Assembly: GCF_002287075.1 (NCBI RefSeq)
Contig: NZ_NSKE01000001.1
Coordinates: forward strand, 434,001 to 498,000
Length of the DNA: 64,000 nucleotides
Direction: 5' to 3'
Source: Fodinibius salipaludis
GTDB taxonomy: Bacteria > Bacteroidota > Rhodothermia > Balneolales > Balneolaceae
Positions 44,055 through 53,196 of this stretch are shown here, in pieces (the first letter of the stretch is position 1; every line of letters begins with the position of its first letter). Under the pieces are notes generated by a model that ran no database searches, was not told the origin of the DNA, and saw only the letters and a list, made by a program, of their open reading frames with translations. Position numbers and translations under genes: made by a program.

Positions 44055-45318
44055 ATTTGTAATTGAAGGACCTACTCCTCTCCAAGGCACTATTCCAATC
44101 AGCGGATCAAAAAATGCAGCTCTGCCCCTGATGGCAGCGGCGATTTTAGGTGATTCGCCGACAACCATTACCAACATCCCGAAACTGCGCGACATCTATA
44201 CTTTTAACAATGTTATTCGCGTAACGGGCTGCCGTGTGGAATTTAATGAGGATGAAGGCATTCTCACGATCGACCCTAAAAACTTAAATCATTACGAAGC
44301 TCCCTACGAGCTCGTTCGAAAGATGCGGGCTTCTTTCTATATGCTTGGGGCGCTGCTCGGCAAATACGGCGAAGCAAAAGTATCTCTGCCCGGCGGCTGT
44401 GCCTGGGGACCTCGTCCCGTTGACCTACACCTCGACGGTATGCGTGCCATGGGGGCTAATATTGAACTTGAAGAGGGATATGTCATCGCCAACGCTCCCA
44501 AAGAATTAGAGGGCGGCACATTTACCCTTGAACCCAGCAGCGTTGGGGCAACCGTAAATTTAGTGCTGGCAGCGGTACTTCGTGCCAAAGAATTTACGAT
44601 CAAAAATGCTGCCAAAGAACCCGATGTAGTATTGCTTTGCGAAAAACTGGCCGAAATGGGTGCTGATATTGAAGGAATTGGAACGCGCACCTTGACCATC
44701 CGCAAAGTTGACAGCCTGCAGGGTATTTCCGCCCGCAATGCGTCCGACCGGATTGAGACCGGAACTTTTATGATTGCCGCAGCCATGCATCCGCAGTCCA
44801 ATATAACATTGACTAACGTGGATGTGGATGATCTGGGACATTTCCCGGAAACATTTCGCAAAATTGGTGCCGAGATGAATATTAACGGTGATTCTATTCA
44901 CATTAAAGCACCCGATCATATTACTCCCACATCTATAAAAACGAAAGTCTATCCCGGCTTCCCTACCGATCTACAGGCACAATGGGCAACAATGATGACA
45001 CAGGCAAACGGCGAATCAAAAGTGACAGATACCATTTACGATGATCGTTTCAGCTACGTACCCGAGTTGGTGCGACTGGGTGCCGATATCGACGTCAAGA
45101 AAAATACGGCGCATATCAGCGGAAAAACGAAACTTAAAGGGGCTTCGGTAATGAGTACGGATCTGCGAGCCAGCGTAAGCTTGGTTCTGGCCGGAATGGT
45201 GGCCGAAGGAGAAACCGACGTGTTACGTATATATCATCTTGATCGTGGTTATGAAGATCTCGAAGAAAAACTGACAAACGTTGGGGCAAATATCACCCGG
45301 GCTGAGCAAAAGGAGTAA
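44047..45318 (+). CDS. murA: UDP-N-acetylglucosamine 1-carboxyvinyltransferase MurA
   Basis: A 423-residue MurA, catalysing the first committed step of peptidoglycan synthesis: enolpyruvyl transfer from PEP to UDP-GlcNAc. The start is GTG at 44047, overlapping the biotin-carrier gene. The catalytic loop reads LPGGCAWGPRPVDLH with Cys118, the residue targeted by fosfomycin. Other landmarks are SGSKNAALPLMAAAIL near 20 and TDLQAQWATMMTQANG. Length fits the family. Confidence 0.97.
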   Translation: MDKFVIEGPTPLQGTIPISGSKNAALPLMAAAILGDSPTTITNIPKLRDIYTFNNVIRVTGCRVEFNEDEGILTIDPKNLNHYEAPYELVRKMRASFYMLGALLGKYGEAKVSLPGGCAWGPRPVDLHLDGMRAMGANIELEEGYVIANAPKELEGGTFTLEPSSVGATVNLVLAAVLRAKEFTIKNAAKEPDVVLLCEKLAEMGADIEGIGTRTLTIRKVDSLQGISARNASDRIETGTFMIAAAMHPQSNITLTNVDVDDLGHFPETFRKIGAEMNINGDSIHIKAPDHITPTSIKTKVYPGFPTDLQAQWATMMTQANGESKVTDTIYDDRFSYVPELVRLGADIDVKKNTAHISGKTKLKGASVMSTDLRASVSLVLAGMVAEGETDVLRIYHLDRGYEDLEEKLTNVGANITRAEQKE

Positions 45319-45351
45319 ACTTCTCCCAATATTGGCATTTACTATATTGAT

Positions 45352-45708
45352 GTGGAAATCAAAAAAGTATATTTCCTGTTATTAAGTATTAGCTTTACTG
45401 TAGGAGGACTCACACATCTTTTCCACAACTTTGCATATGGATTTTTGCCTTATCATTTTGCACCAATATGGATTAATCTGTATTGGACTATGCTCGATGG
45501 ATTTGATCTTTTAACAGCCTACCTGCTATTCAGGAAAAAACGAAGCGGAATCGTATTAGGTACCGTTATTATTAGCAGTAATGTGCTAATAAATTCCTAC
45601 GCTTATCACATTCTTAAAATAATTGATGATACAATAGCACTACAGCTGCAAACACTTCTATTGGGCATTATGGTTGGTTCAGCAATCTGGTTGTGGTATA
45701 AGGATTAA
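45352..45708 (+). CDS. Small four-helix membrane protein
   Basis: A 118-residue protein, GTG start, with four predicted membrane helices (about 4-24, 35-58, 66-84 and 90-115). Conserved-looking His residues occur in the first loop (GGLTHLFHNFAYG). No family is recognised. It follows murA by 33 bases and may be cotranscribed with it. Confidence 0.65.
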   Translation: MEIKKVYFLLLSISFTVGGLTHLFHNFAYGFLPYHFAPIWINLYWTMLDGFDLLTAYLLFRKKRSGIVLGTVIISSNVLINSYAYHILKIIDDTIALQLQTLLLGIMVGSAIWLWYKD

Positions 45709-46319
45709 AATAGATCCAATATTTATTACCCAACATCTCCACTCAAACATGGAGTTCTAATCAGGCAAATAAAAAAATAACGCATGGATACACAGAGCCA
45801 TATATTGCAGATATATACAGTGAACTTAAAATAAGGAAGCACAAAAATTGTTAATGAGATCCGACTTAAAGGAATATTATCAATTCATGAACTCACTTGA
45901 TCAATTTACCGTTTACATAATAGCAAAACTACTTGTATATTAATGTGATACTATGTACCAAGTATTCAGAGATTTTAAAAAAGTTTAGGTTTACCTTTTG
46001 CAGCATATTATTTACTCACAAGCACTATTTAAGGTTTTATTCACTTTTCGAAAGCATTTGAACATTTTTTTGAAGAATGCGGCGAAGTTTATGAACTCGC
46101 TGATTTCTTGTGATCGTTTCCTGCAATATATACCCTCCTCTGAATACGATCTTATTACACAAACAAATTTTTCTCCTAACAGGAATTTTAATTTAGCGGT
46201 TGCTGGAATCCCGCTAAGACGAACGAACTGTAAGACTGTTGTTACTATGAAAGTTATTGATTTACTGATCAGGATTATACGTCCGGAGGACAGCAACTGC
46301 GTGAAAGAAGAATATTTCA
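45709..46319. other. Intergenic region upstream of the RNase G operon
   Basis: A 610-base AT-rich stretch with no convincing gene. A short open frame enters it at 46248 (MKVIDLLIRIIRPEDSN) but reads into the RNase G start in another frame. The length of the leader before rng may allow post-transcriptional control, since RNase E/G mRNAs are often autoregulated through their 5' leaders; nothing in the sequence shows this directly. Confidence 0.4.
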
Positions 46320-48092
46320 ATGAAAAATCAAATCATTATTCACGCCTCGGGAAAGCAGACCCGGATAGCCCTGCTGGAAAACGGCGAACTTGCCCAACTT
46401 TTTATAGAATCTGATGAAAACCAACGTACGGTAGGTAATATCTACCTGGCGAAGGTCCACAAGGTAATGAGTGGTATCCGTGCAGCTTTTATTGACATGG
46501 GTACCCCGAAGGACGCTTTTCTGCACTTTTCTGACGCCGGTGATCATCTGAAAGAATATGTTCAGATGCTCAACGGACGCGATGCCATTCACAAGAATGT
46601 TCGCAAAGAGCTGAAGAAGACGGACTTCAACCAGATTTCCAATTACGAGAAACAGAACTGGGCGGGAAAAATTTTAAATCCCAGTCAGAAACTGTTGGTT
46701 CAAATTGTTAAAGAACCAATTGGTTCCAAAGGTCCGCGTATCTCTACGGATATCACTGTAGCGGGACGTTTCCTCGTGCTTATTCCCATGGGTGATTATG
46801 TAGCAGTATCCCGGAAAATAAATAACTATAAAGAGCGTCGTCGCCTTAAAAGCATTGTAAGCTCAATGGTTCCCGATGGATTCGGTGTTATCATCCGAAC
46901 GGTTGCCAAAGGACAGGATGAGCAATCTATTGAGGATGATATGCGCGATGTGCTCAAAAAATGGGAACGTATCCTGGAACGGCTTGAAACCGCTGATCCA
47001 CCGGAACTGCTTTATAAAGATCTTGATATGACCGAGAGCTTGGTCCGTGATCTTTTTGCTAAGCAGTATGACCGCGTGCTGGTTGACGATCCCGAGATGC
47101 ACAAAAAGATTAAATCGTATGTAAGCCAGGTCGCGCCGCAAATGCTTCCCAATGTAGAACTTTATAAGGGACGTGAACACATCTTTGACTTCATGAAGGT
47201 GGCCAAAGATGTGGATTCTATCTTTAGTCCACGCGTTCGCATGCCATCCGGCGGGTACCTCATCTTTGAACAAACCGAGGCGATGTATGTGGTAGATGTA
47301 AACTCCGGTCCGTACGCAGCTAAGGAAAAGCAGGAAGACAATTCGCTAAAAACGAATCTTGAAGCTGCGCGTGAAGTAGCGAAACAACTGCGTCTACGAG
47401 ATATCGGGGGAATTATTGTCGTCGACTTTATTGATCTGCGCAATGATAAAAATCGAAAGAAGATTTACGACGAGCTCAAGAAAGAATTCAAGAAAGATCC
47501 CGCCAAGACCAATGTTATTGGAATGAGCGATTTCGGGCTGGTGCAAATTACCCGTCAGCGTATCCGGCCAAGTGTGGTTAATTCTGTATCTAAAGTATGC
47601 CCCACTTGTGGAGGATCGGGTAGCGTAGTTACAAAGAATACTATTATTGCCGATCTTGATGCATGGTTAAGTAAATTCCGTACTACGACTGACTATCGCG
47701 CTGTTGATATTTATATCAATCCATATCTCAAGGCATACTTGGAAAAAGGATTGCTTAGCATTCGTCGGAAATGGATGTTCCGCTACTGGCTGAAAATTAC
47801 GCTTGTTGGCGATGATTCTATTTCCCTGAACGAATATAAGGCTACCATTGCCGGCTCCGATATTGACATTACAGATGTGGTTATGCAGGAAAACAACATC
47901 GATGAGCTTATTGCAAACGAAACGAATGATTTGGACGATCTGGATGACCGTCCGGGCAGAGGTGACCTGGATTATTATAAAAAGGAAAATGGGTCTGATT
48001 CCGGTAAACGTCAAAAACGAGATAAGCGAAAGCCACGTCCGACCCGTTCGGGAGACGGCTCAAAGTCCAAGTACTACAAGTCTGACTCCTAA
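46320..48092 (+). CDS. rng: Ribonuclease G/E family endoribonuclease
   Basis: A 590-residue RNase G/E core: S1 domain near 35-130 (GNIYLAKVHKVMSGIRAAFI), RNase H-like and DNase I-like regions with metal-binding acids in MYVVDVNSGPYA and IIVVDFIDLRNDKNRK, and the zinc-link motif VCPTCGGSG near 428 for dimerisation. It cleaves single-stranded AU-rich RNA for rRNA maturation and mRNA decay. It has a basic C-terminal tail (KRQKRDKRKPRPTRS) that may bind RNA or partners. First gene before hslV, 44 bases apart. Confidence 0.95.
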   Translation: MKNQIIIHASGKQTRIALLENGELAQLFIESDENQRTVGNIYLAKVHKVMSGIRAAFIDMGTPKDAFLHFSDAGDHLKEYVQMLNGRDAIHKNVRKELKKTDFNQISNYEKQNWAGKILNPSQKLLVQIVKEPIGSKGPRISTDITVAGRFLVLIPMGDYVAVSRKINNYKERRRLKSIVSSMVPDGFGVIIRTVAKGQDEQSIEDDMRDVLKKWERILERLETADPPELLYKDLDMTESLVRDLFAKQYDRVLVDDPEMHKKIKSYVSQVAPQMLPNVELYKGREHIFDFMKVAKDVDSIFSPRVRMPSGGYLIFEQTEAMYVVDVNSGPYAAKEKQEDNSLKTNLEAAREVAKQLRLRDIGGIIVVDFIDLRNDKNRKKIYDELKKEFKKDPAKTNVIGMSDFGLVQITRQRIRPSVVNSVSKVCPTCGGSGSVVTKNTIIADLDAWLSKFRTTTDYRAVDIYINPYLKAYLEKGLLSIRRKWMFRYWLKITLVGDDSISLNEYKATIAGSDIDITDVVMQENNIDELIANETNDLDDLDDRPGRGDLDYYKKENGSDSGKRQKRDKRKPRPTRSGDGSKSKYYKSDS

Positions 48093-48136
48093 CCAATACA
48101 TCCTAACCCAAAAGAAATGAAACAGAACAGAATTTA

Positions 48137-48685
48137 ATGAGTTTACCTGAGATAAAAGCAACAACTGTTTTAGGCATTATTCACAATGGAGAGGCTGCCC
48201 TTGGCGGCGACGGACAGGCAACCATGGAAAATACGGTGATGAAAGCTACCGTTAACAAAGTACGGCGCCTGTATGAAGGAAAAATTGCCGCGGGCTTTGC
48301 CGGTTCTACGGCTGATGCCTTTACTCTTTTTGAGAAATACGAGGAAAAACTGAAACAGTATAACGGTAATTTAAAACGCGCTGCCGTTGAGATGGCCAAA
48401 GAGTGGCGGCAGGATAAATTTTTACGAAAACTTGAAGCACTATTGGTCGTAATGAGTAAAGATCAGGCTCTGCTTATTTCGGGTCAGGGTGATGTTATTG
48501 AGCCCGATGATCAAATTTTAGCCATCGGCAGCGGTGGCAGCTATGCACTTGCTGCTGCGCGGGCATTAAAGGAGGATGCTCCCGATTTATCAGCCCGTGA
48601 GATCGTACAAAAAGCACTCGATATTGCAGCAGATATCTGTATCTATACGAATCATAACCTGAGTATATTAGAACTTGAAGATTAA
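48137..48685 (+). CDS. hslV: ATP-dependent protease proteolytic subunit HslV
   Basis: A 182-residue HslV. The N-terminal Thr nucleophile is exposed after removal of a short propeptide (MSLPEIKA, then TTVLGI). Landmarks: [52 protein letters not shown] and [14 protein letters not shown]. It forms a double hexamer with HslU that degrades regulatory and misfolded proteins. The stop TAA overlaps the start of hslU by one base (TAATG), coupling their translation. Confidence 0.97.
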   Translation: MSLPEIKATTVLGIIHNGEAALGGDGQATMENTVMKATVNKVRRLYEGKIAAGFAGSTADAFTLFEKYEEKLKQYNGNLKRAAVEMAKEWRQDKFLRKLEALLVVMSKDQALLISGQGDVIEPDDQILAIGSGGSYALAAARALKEDAPDLSAREIVQKALDIAADICIYTNHNLSILELED

Positions 48686-50130
48686 TGAGTACTTTACAGA
48701 AGACAGTTACACAGAAGAATCTTACTCCACAACAAGTTGTAGCAGAATTAAATAAATACATTGTTGGACAGGACGACGCTAAGCGATCGGTTGCCATTGC
48801 CTTGCGAAACCGTTGGCGACGTATGAATGCTGATGAAGAAATCAGAGATGAAATCCTGCCCAATAATATTCTCTTGATTGGCCCTACCGGTGTAGGTAAA
48901 ACAGAAATTGCTCGTCGGTTGGCTAAGCTTGCAGAAGCACCTTTTACAAAAGTTGAAGCCAGCAAATTTACTGAAGTTGGCTATGTGGGACGCGATGTAG
49001 AATCGATGATTCGCGACCTTACAGACATTTCCATCAACATGGTGAAAACGGAGATGCGCGATCGCGTAGAAGAGGAAGCTCGAGAAATCGTTGAAGAACG
49101 CATTCTGGATATCCTCATACCTCCCGTTAAGAAAAACCAGAGTGATAATAGCTCTCCGGGATTTGATTCCAATTCAAGCGATCAGGATTTCAACCCACAA
49201 AGTGCTTCTGATGAGGAGCTGAATGAACGTACACGCAAAAAATTTCGCGAGAAGCTTCGTAACGGAGAACTTGATGAACGCGAAATTGAGATTGAAGTTC
49301 AAAAGACCAGTCGCTCACCCATGATGCAGGTTTTTGGTCCACAGGGCGGAATGGATGAAATGGGCATCAACCTGCAGGATATGCTCGGTAATTTAGGGGG
49401 ACAGAAAAAAACCAACCGCAAAGTAACGATTGAAGAAGCCCGTGAAATCCTGCTGGAAGAAGAAGCCGAAAAGCTAATTGATCACGAGTCGGCCGTCCAG
49501 GAAGGACTTGAGCGCGTACAGAAACAAGGCATTATCTTTATTGATGAGATCGACAAAGTCGCCGAATCTTCCAATAACGGCAAAAGCGGTGGCGGCGGTG
49601 GACCCGATGTAAGTCGCCAAGGAGTACAGCGCGACATGCTCCCGATTGTGGAAGGAAGTAATGTTTCTACCAAGCACGGTATGGTGAAAACCGATCACAT
49701 GCTGTTTATCGGTTCAGGGGCTTTTCATGTCTCCAAACCTTCCGATCTTATTCCCGAATTACAGGGACGTTTCCCTATTCGCGTGGAACTTAATTCCCTT
49801 ACAGAAAAGGATTTCTTTGATATTCTAACACAACCCAAAAATGCGTTGACCAAGCAATATCAAGCTATGTTAAAGTCTGAAGGCGTTGAAATAGAATTTA
49901 CGGAAGACGCCCTTAAGGAAGTAGCTTCTATAGCTGCTCAGGTAAACGATCGCGTAGAAAATATCGGTGCTCGAAGACTGCACACGATCTTATCATCACT
50001 GCTGGATGAGCTGTTATTTGCTGTTCCCGATGATATTAGCTCCGGCGACATCACTATCGACAAAGATTATGTGAACAAACAGCTGGACGATCTTGTTAAG
50101 GATAAAGATTTAAGTCAATATATTCTTTAA
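48685..50130 (+). CDS. hslU: ATPase subunit HslU
   Basis: A 481-residue AAA+ unfoldase that feeds substrates into HslV. Walker A is GPTGVGKT at 66-73, Walker B is GIIFIDEID, and the sensor/arginine region includes PELQGRFPIRVEL. The intermediate I domain is large and acidic (about 115-260), which makes the protein somewhat longer than E. coli HslU (443). The C-terminal tail ends LSQYIL; this Tyr-Ile-Leu type ending docks into HslV. Confidence 0.97.
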   Translation: MSTLQKTVTQKNLTPQQVVAELNKYIVGQDDAKRSVAIALRNRWRRMNADEEIRDEILPNNILLIGPTGVGKTEIARRLAKLAEAPFTKVEASKFTEVGYVGRDVESMIRDLTDISINMVKTEMRDRVEEEAREIVEERILDILIPPVKKNQSDNSSPGFDSNSSDQDFNPQSASDEELNERTRKKFREKLRNGELDEREIEIEVQKTSRSPMMQVFGPQGGMDEMGINLQDMLGNLGGQKKTNRKVTIEEAREILLEEEAEKLIDHESAVQEGLERVQKQGIIFIDEIDKVAESSNNGKSGGGGGPDVSRQGVQRDMLPIVEGSNVSTKHGMVKTDHMLFIGSGAFHVSKPSDLIPELQGRFPIRVELNSLTEKDFFDILTQPKNALTKQYQAMLKSEGVEIEFTEDALKEVASIAAQVNDRVENIGARRLHTILSSLLDELLFAVPDDISSGDITIDKDYVNKQLDDLVKDKDLSQYIL

Positions 50131-50272
50131 ATATACGTTGACAAAAATCAAATTAATGAACTACTTACAATTAAAACAGCAAATACCCATTTGTCTACTT
50201 TAATACGTTGTTTCTTTAACAGTATGTTTAGGAAGTAAATTCTGCATATAACCACCAATACCTTTTTGCACC

Positions 50273-52159
50273 ATGAGCATGAAAAAGTTTATCATCCCCA
50301 ACATAATAACACTGTTTGTCCTATCCTCTTTCTGGTTTGCCGGCGTTGAAACCGTGGTTCCCGGAAATGACACACTGCAAAAAAACATCAAAAAATACGT
50401 CCAGACCCAACGACGAATAATCGACAATTATGTTGATGAGGTTAATGTAACAAACCTATATAAAAACAGTGTTAAAGGACTGGTAAAAAACTTATCAGAC
50501 AGCACAGCTAATCTTCAAGGTACCCCCGCCGATACTACATTTGGGGATTTGAAAATTAATGATATTAGCGAATCGGTCAACAAATTTGAAGAAGCATATC
50601 TTTATGTGACTAATAACTATCCCGATGAGGATATGACCAAACGTACCGAAGATGCCCTGGAATCGATGTTTAAGGGATTGGATCCACACTCCGTTTATAT
50701 AGAACCTTCACTGAGTGATGATATCGATGATGAGTTTTCAGGCAAATTTCAAGGTATTGGCGTTCAGTTTAACGTAATCCAAGATACCATTACTGTAATT
50801 ACGGCTATTGCCGGTGGACCCAGTGATGCATTGGGCATTCGCTCAGGAGATCGCATTATCAAAATTGACGGTGAAAGTGCTGTAGGATTTACAAATGAGG
50901 ATGTACGCAATAACCTTCGGGGACCAAAGGGTTCTGAGGTCGATGTCACAATTAAACGACCCAACGTAAAAGATCCTATCCAATTCACCATTGTCCGTGA
51001 TGATATACCTCTCTACTCCATCGGCGCCGCTTATATGATGGACGAAAAGACCGGCTACATCAAAATGGATAAATTTATCCAAACTACCCATGAAGAGTTT
51101 ATGGAGGCCATGAAAGATCTCCAGGATAAAGGTATGGAACGCCTATTGTTAGATTTAAGAGGTAACCCCGGTGGTTATCTTAGTCAGGCCGTTGCTATTA
51201 CCGAAGAATTCTTCCCCCGAGGCACAAAAATTGTTTCAACTAAAAGTCGGCATACCCGATTTACCTCGGCCTATTATTCACGCCGAGATGGTTTCTTCAA
51301 AGACAAACCGCTCATGATTCTCGTTGATGAGGGATCAGCTTCTGCAAGTGAAATTGTAAGTGGCGCAGTCCAAGATCACGATCGCGGATGGATTGTAGGA
51401 CGACGTACTTTCGGCAAGGGATTGGTGCAGCAGCAATACGAACTGGTAGATTCCAGTAAAATTCGTGTTACCATCTCCAAATACTATACCCCCTCCGGAC
51501 GTTTAATACAAAAACCATACAACAAAAAAGGTGGTGAAGAATACGCTTATGAAATATATCAACGTGGGGTCGATGCCAAGGGTGATGCCATGGAATTTGT
51601 ATCTGATGTACCCGACTCCTTGAAGTATTCTACTGATGCCGGACGAACAGTTTACGGCGGCGGCGGCATTGTCCCGGATCATGTTGTACAGCCCGATACA
51701 GCGCAATCCAAGATTGTAGCCAACTATATGCTTCGTAATCGGGTTGGTTTTGATTTTGTAAGAGACTATCTGGATGAAAACGGTGACAGTTTCCGAAAAA
51801 AATGGGAAGATAACTATGATCGCTTTAACAAAGAGTTTGAGTGGTCGGAAGAACAGATGGATGAGGTTTTCAGCCGTCTCAAAGAAAAGAATATGGTCGT
51901 AACCGATACATTGTCAAAACCAGACTTCAAATCTGATACGCTATTCATTCCGAATGGCCATTTAGAAGAAATCGAATGGATGCCCCGTGGACTAATAAAA
52001 GCAGAGCTGGCGCGACAGGTTTGGGGACTTAAAAAGTATTATCCAGTCAGAAATAAACTTGACGAAACTATTGATGAAGCAATGAAGATGTGGCATGAAG
52101 TAGCAAAGTTAGAAGAGTATGCAGCCACGCATACAACGCCTTCTACTGATCGTTACTAA
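50273..52159 (+). CDS. C-terminal processing protease (S41, Ctp/Prc type)
   Basis: A 628-residue membrane-anchored or periplasmic S41 peptidase. N-terminal signal/anchor at 5-24; a PDZ domain about 150-245 (GIGVQFNVIQDTITVITAIA, GGPSDALGIRSGDRIIKIDG); catalytic domain about 250-430 with the nucleophile region EGSASASEIVSG and the Lys-bearing GRRTFGKGLVQ. The C-terminal 190 residues are extra helices. It cleaves hydrophobic C-termini of periplasmic proteins. Terminator follows at 52188. Confidence 0.95.
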   Translation: MSMKKFIIPNIITLFVLSSFWFAGVETVVPGNDTLQKNIKKYVQTQRRIIDNYVDEVNVTNLYKNSVKGLVKNLSDSTANLQGTPADTTFGDLKINDISESVNKFEEAYLYVTNNYPDEDMTKRTEDALESMFKGLDPHSVYIEPSLSDDIDDEFSGKFQGIGVQFNVIQDTITVITAIAGGPSDALGIRSGDRIIKIDGESAVGFTNEDVRNNLRGPKGSEVDVTIKRPNVKDPIQFTIVRDDIPLYSIGAAYMMDEKTGYIKMDKFIQTTHEEFMEAMKDLQDKGMERLLLDLRGNPGGYLSQAVAITEEFFPRGTKIVSTKSRHTRFTSAYYSRRDGFFKDKPLMILVDEGSASASEIVSGAVQDHDRGWIVGRRTFGKGLVQQQYELVDSSKIRVTISKYYTPSGRLIQKPYNKKGGEEYAYEIYQRGVDAKGDAMEFVSDVPDSLKYSTDAGRTVYGGGGIVPDHVVQPDTAQSKIVANYMLRNRVGFDFVRDYLDENGDSFRKKWEDNYDRFNKEFEWSEEQMDEVFSRLKEKNMVVTDTLSKPDFKSDTLFIPNGHLEEIEWMPRGLIKAELARQVWGLKKYYPVRNKLDETIDEAMKMWHEVAKLEEYAATHTTPSTDRY

Positions 52160-52187
52160 CCGTTATGTCCAATTAATAATTTAACAG

Positions 52188-52217
52188 GCCCGACTCAATG
52201 AGTCGGGCTTTTTTATT
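52188..52217 (+). terminator. Intrinsic terminator of the S41 protease gene
   Basis: GCCCGACTC (52188-52196) pairs with GAGTCGGGC (52200-52208) around a 3-base loop, followed by TTTTTTATTT, about 30 bases after the stop. Confidence 0.92.
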
Positions 52218-52255
52218 TAAGACAATTATTTTAGATCCGGTAGGTAACAAAAGTT

Positions 52256-52954
52256 TCACAAAAACTGACTAAGAAATGCCACTACAGCTGTCTCTGCACG
52301 TAATCTGTTTGGCCCAAGAGAGACAAGATCTGCTCCCCTATTGACGAACTCTTCAATTTCATCTTCCGAAAACCCTCCCTCCGGCCCTACTAATAACAGT
52401 GTTCTATCAGAGTTGTGAACACTTTTGTAGTCAATATCTCCGTTGGTTTCGTCAACTTTTTCGTGGGCAACCAATATATTATCAACTGTAACAACATCAA
52501 GCATAATATCCAACGAATGGTAGATCTCTACATTACAAAGATGTGACTGTAAGCTCTGTTTCATCGCTGAGACAGCAATCGATTCCAGACGATCCATGCG
52601 CACATTCTCTTTAATCGTATGCTCACTTCTAAACAGACCTATTTGAGCTGCCCCTAACTCTATGGCTTTCTCTACGGCAAATTCCAGACGATCTCTTTTC
52701 TTGATGATTCCCATCCCTAAAACAAGTTGTGGCTTCGGAGGTAAACTGTGCTGCTCATCTTTAATTTCTACTTGCACCGATTTCTTTGTAATCCGACGGA
52801 CAATTCCCTCATAACGTCCGCCAACCCCGTCTACAATCGTTAACTTGTCTCCTTCCCGAGCCCTCATCACCTTGGAAGCATGAATCGCCTCCTGATCCAA
52901 AAGCTCTGCAAATCCATTATTTATCTGCGCGGGTGGCACATAAAAAATATTCAT
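52256..52954 (-). CDS. rsmE: 16S rRNA m3U1498 methyltransferase RsmE
   Basis: A 232-residue SPOUT methyltransferase that methylates U1498 in the ribosomal decoding centre. The N-terminal PUA-like part contains HASKVMRAREGDKLTIVDGV, and the C-terminal knot carries the SAM-binding segments LLVGPEGGFSEDEIEEF and LGPNRLRAETAVV. Length fits the family. It is the last gene of a dcd / Bfd-like / rsmE minus-strand unit, 3 bases after its neighbour. Confidence 0.96.
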   Translation of the reverse strand: MNIFYVPPAQINNGFAELLDQEAIHASKVMRAREGDKLTIVDGVGGRYEGIVRRITKKSVQVEIKDEQHSLPPKPQLVLGMGIIKKRDRLEFAVEKAIELGAAQIGLFRSEHTIKENVRMDRLESIAVSAMKQSLQSHLCNVEIYHSLDIMLDVVTVDNILVAHEKVDETNGDIDYKSVHNSDRTLLLVGPEGGFSEDEIEEFVNRGADLVSLGPNRLRAETAVVAFLSQFL

Positions 52955-52957
52955 CCC

Positions 52958-53176
52958 TTATCGTTTTTTTCGGAACGGCTCACCGGGCACAAACTCCGTC
53001 TGGCCGGTTTCCAAAACAATTTCAACATACGGAGCACAAAGCCCACAACTGTTACTGCAATAATCCTGATCTTGAAGCTCATCGAGTGAAGTGACATTAT
53101 TTTGATTGGCATACTGCTTTATCTCGATAAACTCCCGATCGTGACAAATACATTCTGTTACATTATTTGGAGCCAT
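52958..53176 (-). CDS. Bfd-like [2Fe-2S] protein
   Basis: A 72-residue protein with ECICH near residue 8 and CSNSCGLC near 40, i.e. Cys-x-Cys ... Cys-x3-Cys-x2-Cys. The CxC ... CxxC spacing of about 30 residues and the helical in-between part resemble bacterioferritin-associated ferredoxin (Bfd-like) domains that bind a [2Fe-2S] cluster. Extra Cys make the exact ligands uncertain. It sits between dcd and rsmE, an arrangement that gives no clue to its partner. Confidence 0.7.
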   Translation of the reverse strand: MAPNNVTECICHDREFIEIKQYANQNNVTSLDELQDQDYCSNSCGLCAPYVEIVLETGQTEFVPGEPFRKKR

Positions 53177-53196
53177 AATAACTCAGCTCTTAACCA

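Noticed and set aside
45998-46414. 138-codon ORF overlapping the RNase G start
   Set aside because: It overlaps the start of a conserved gene in another frame and has no domain; probably chance in AT-rich DNA.
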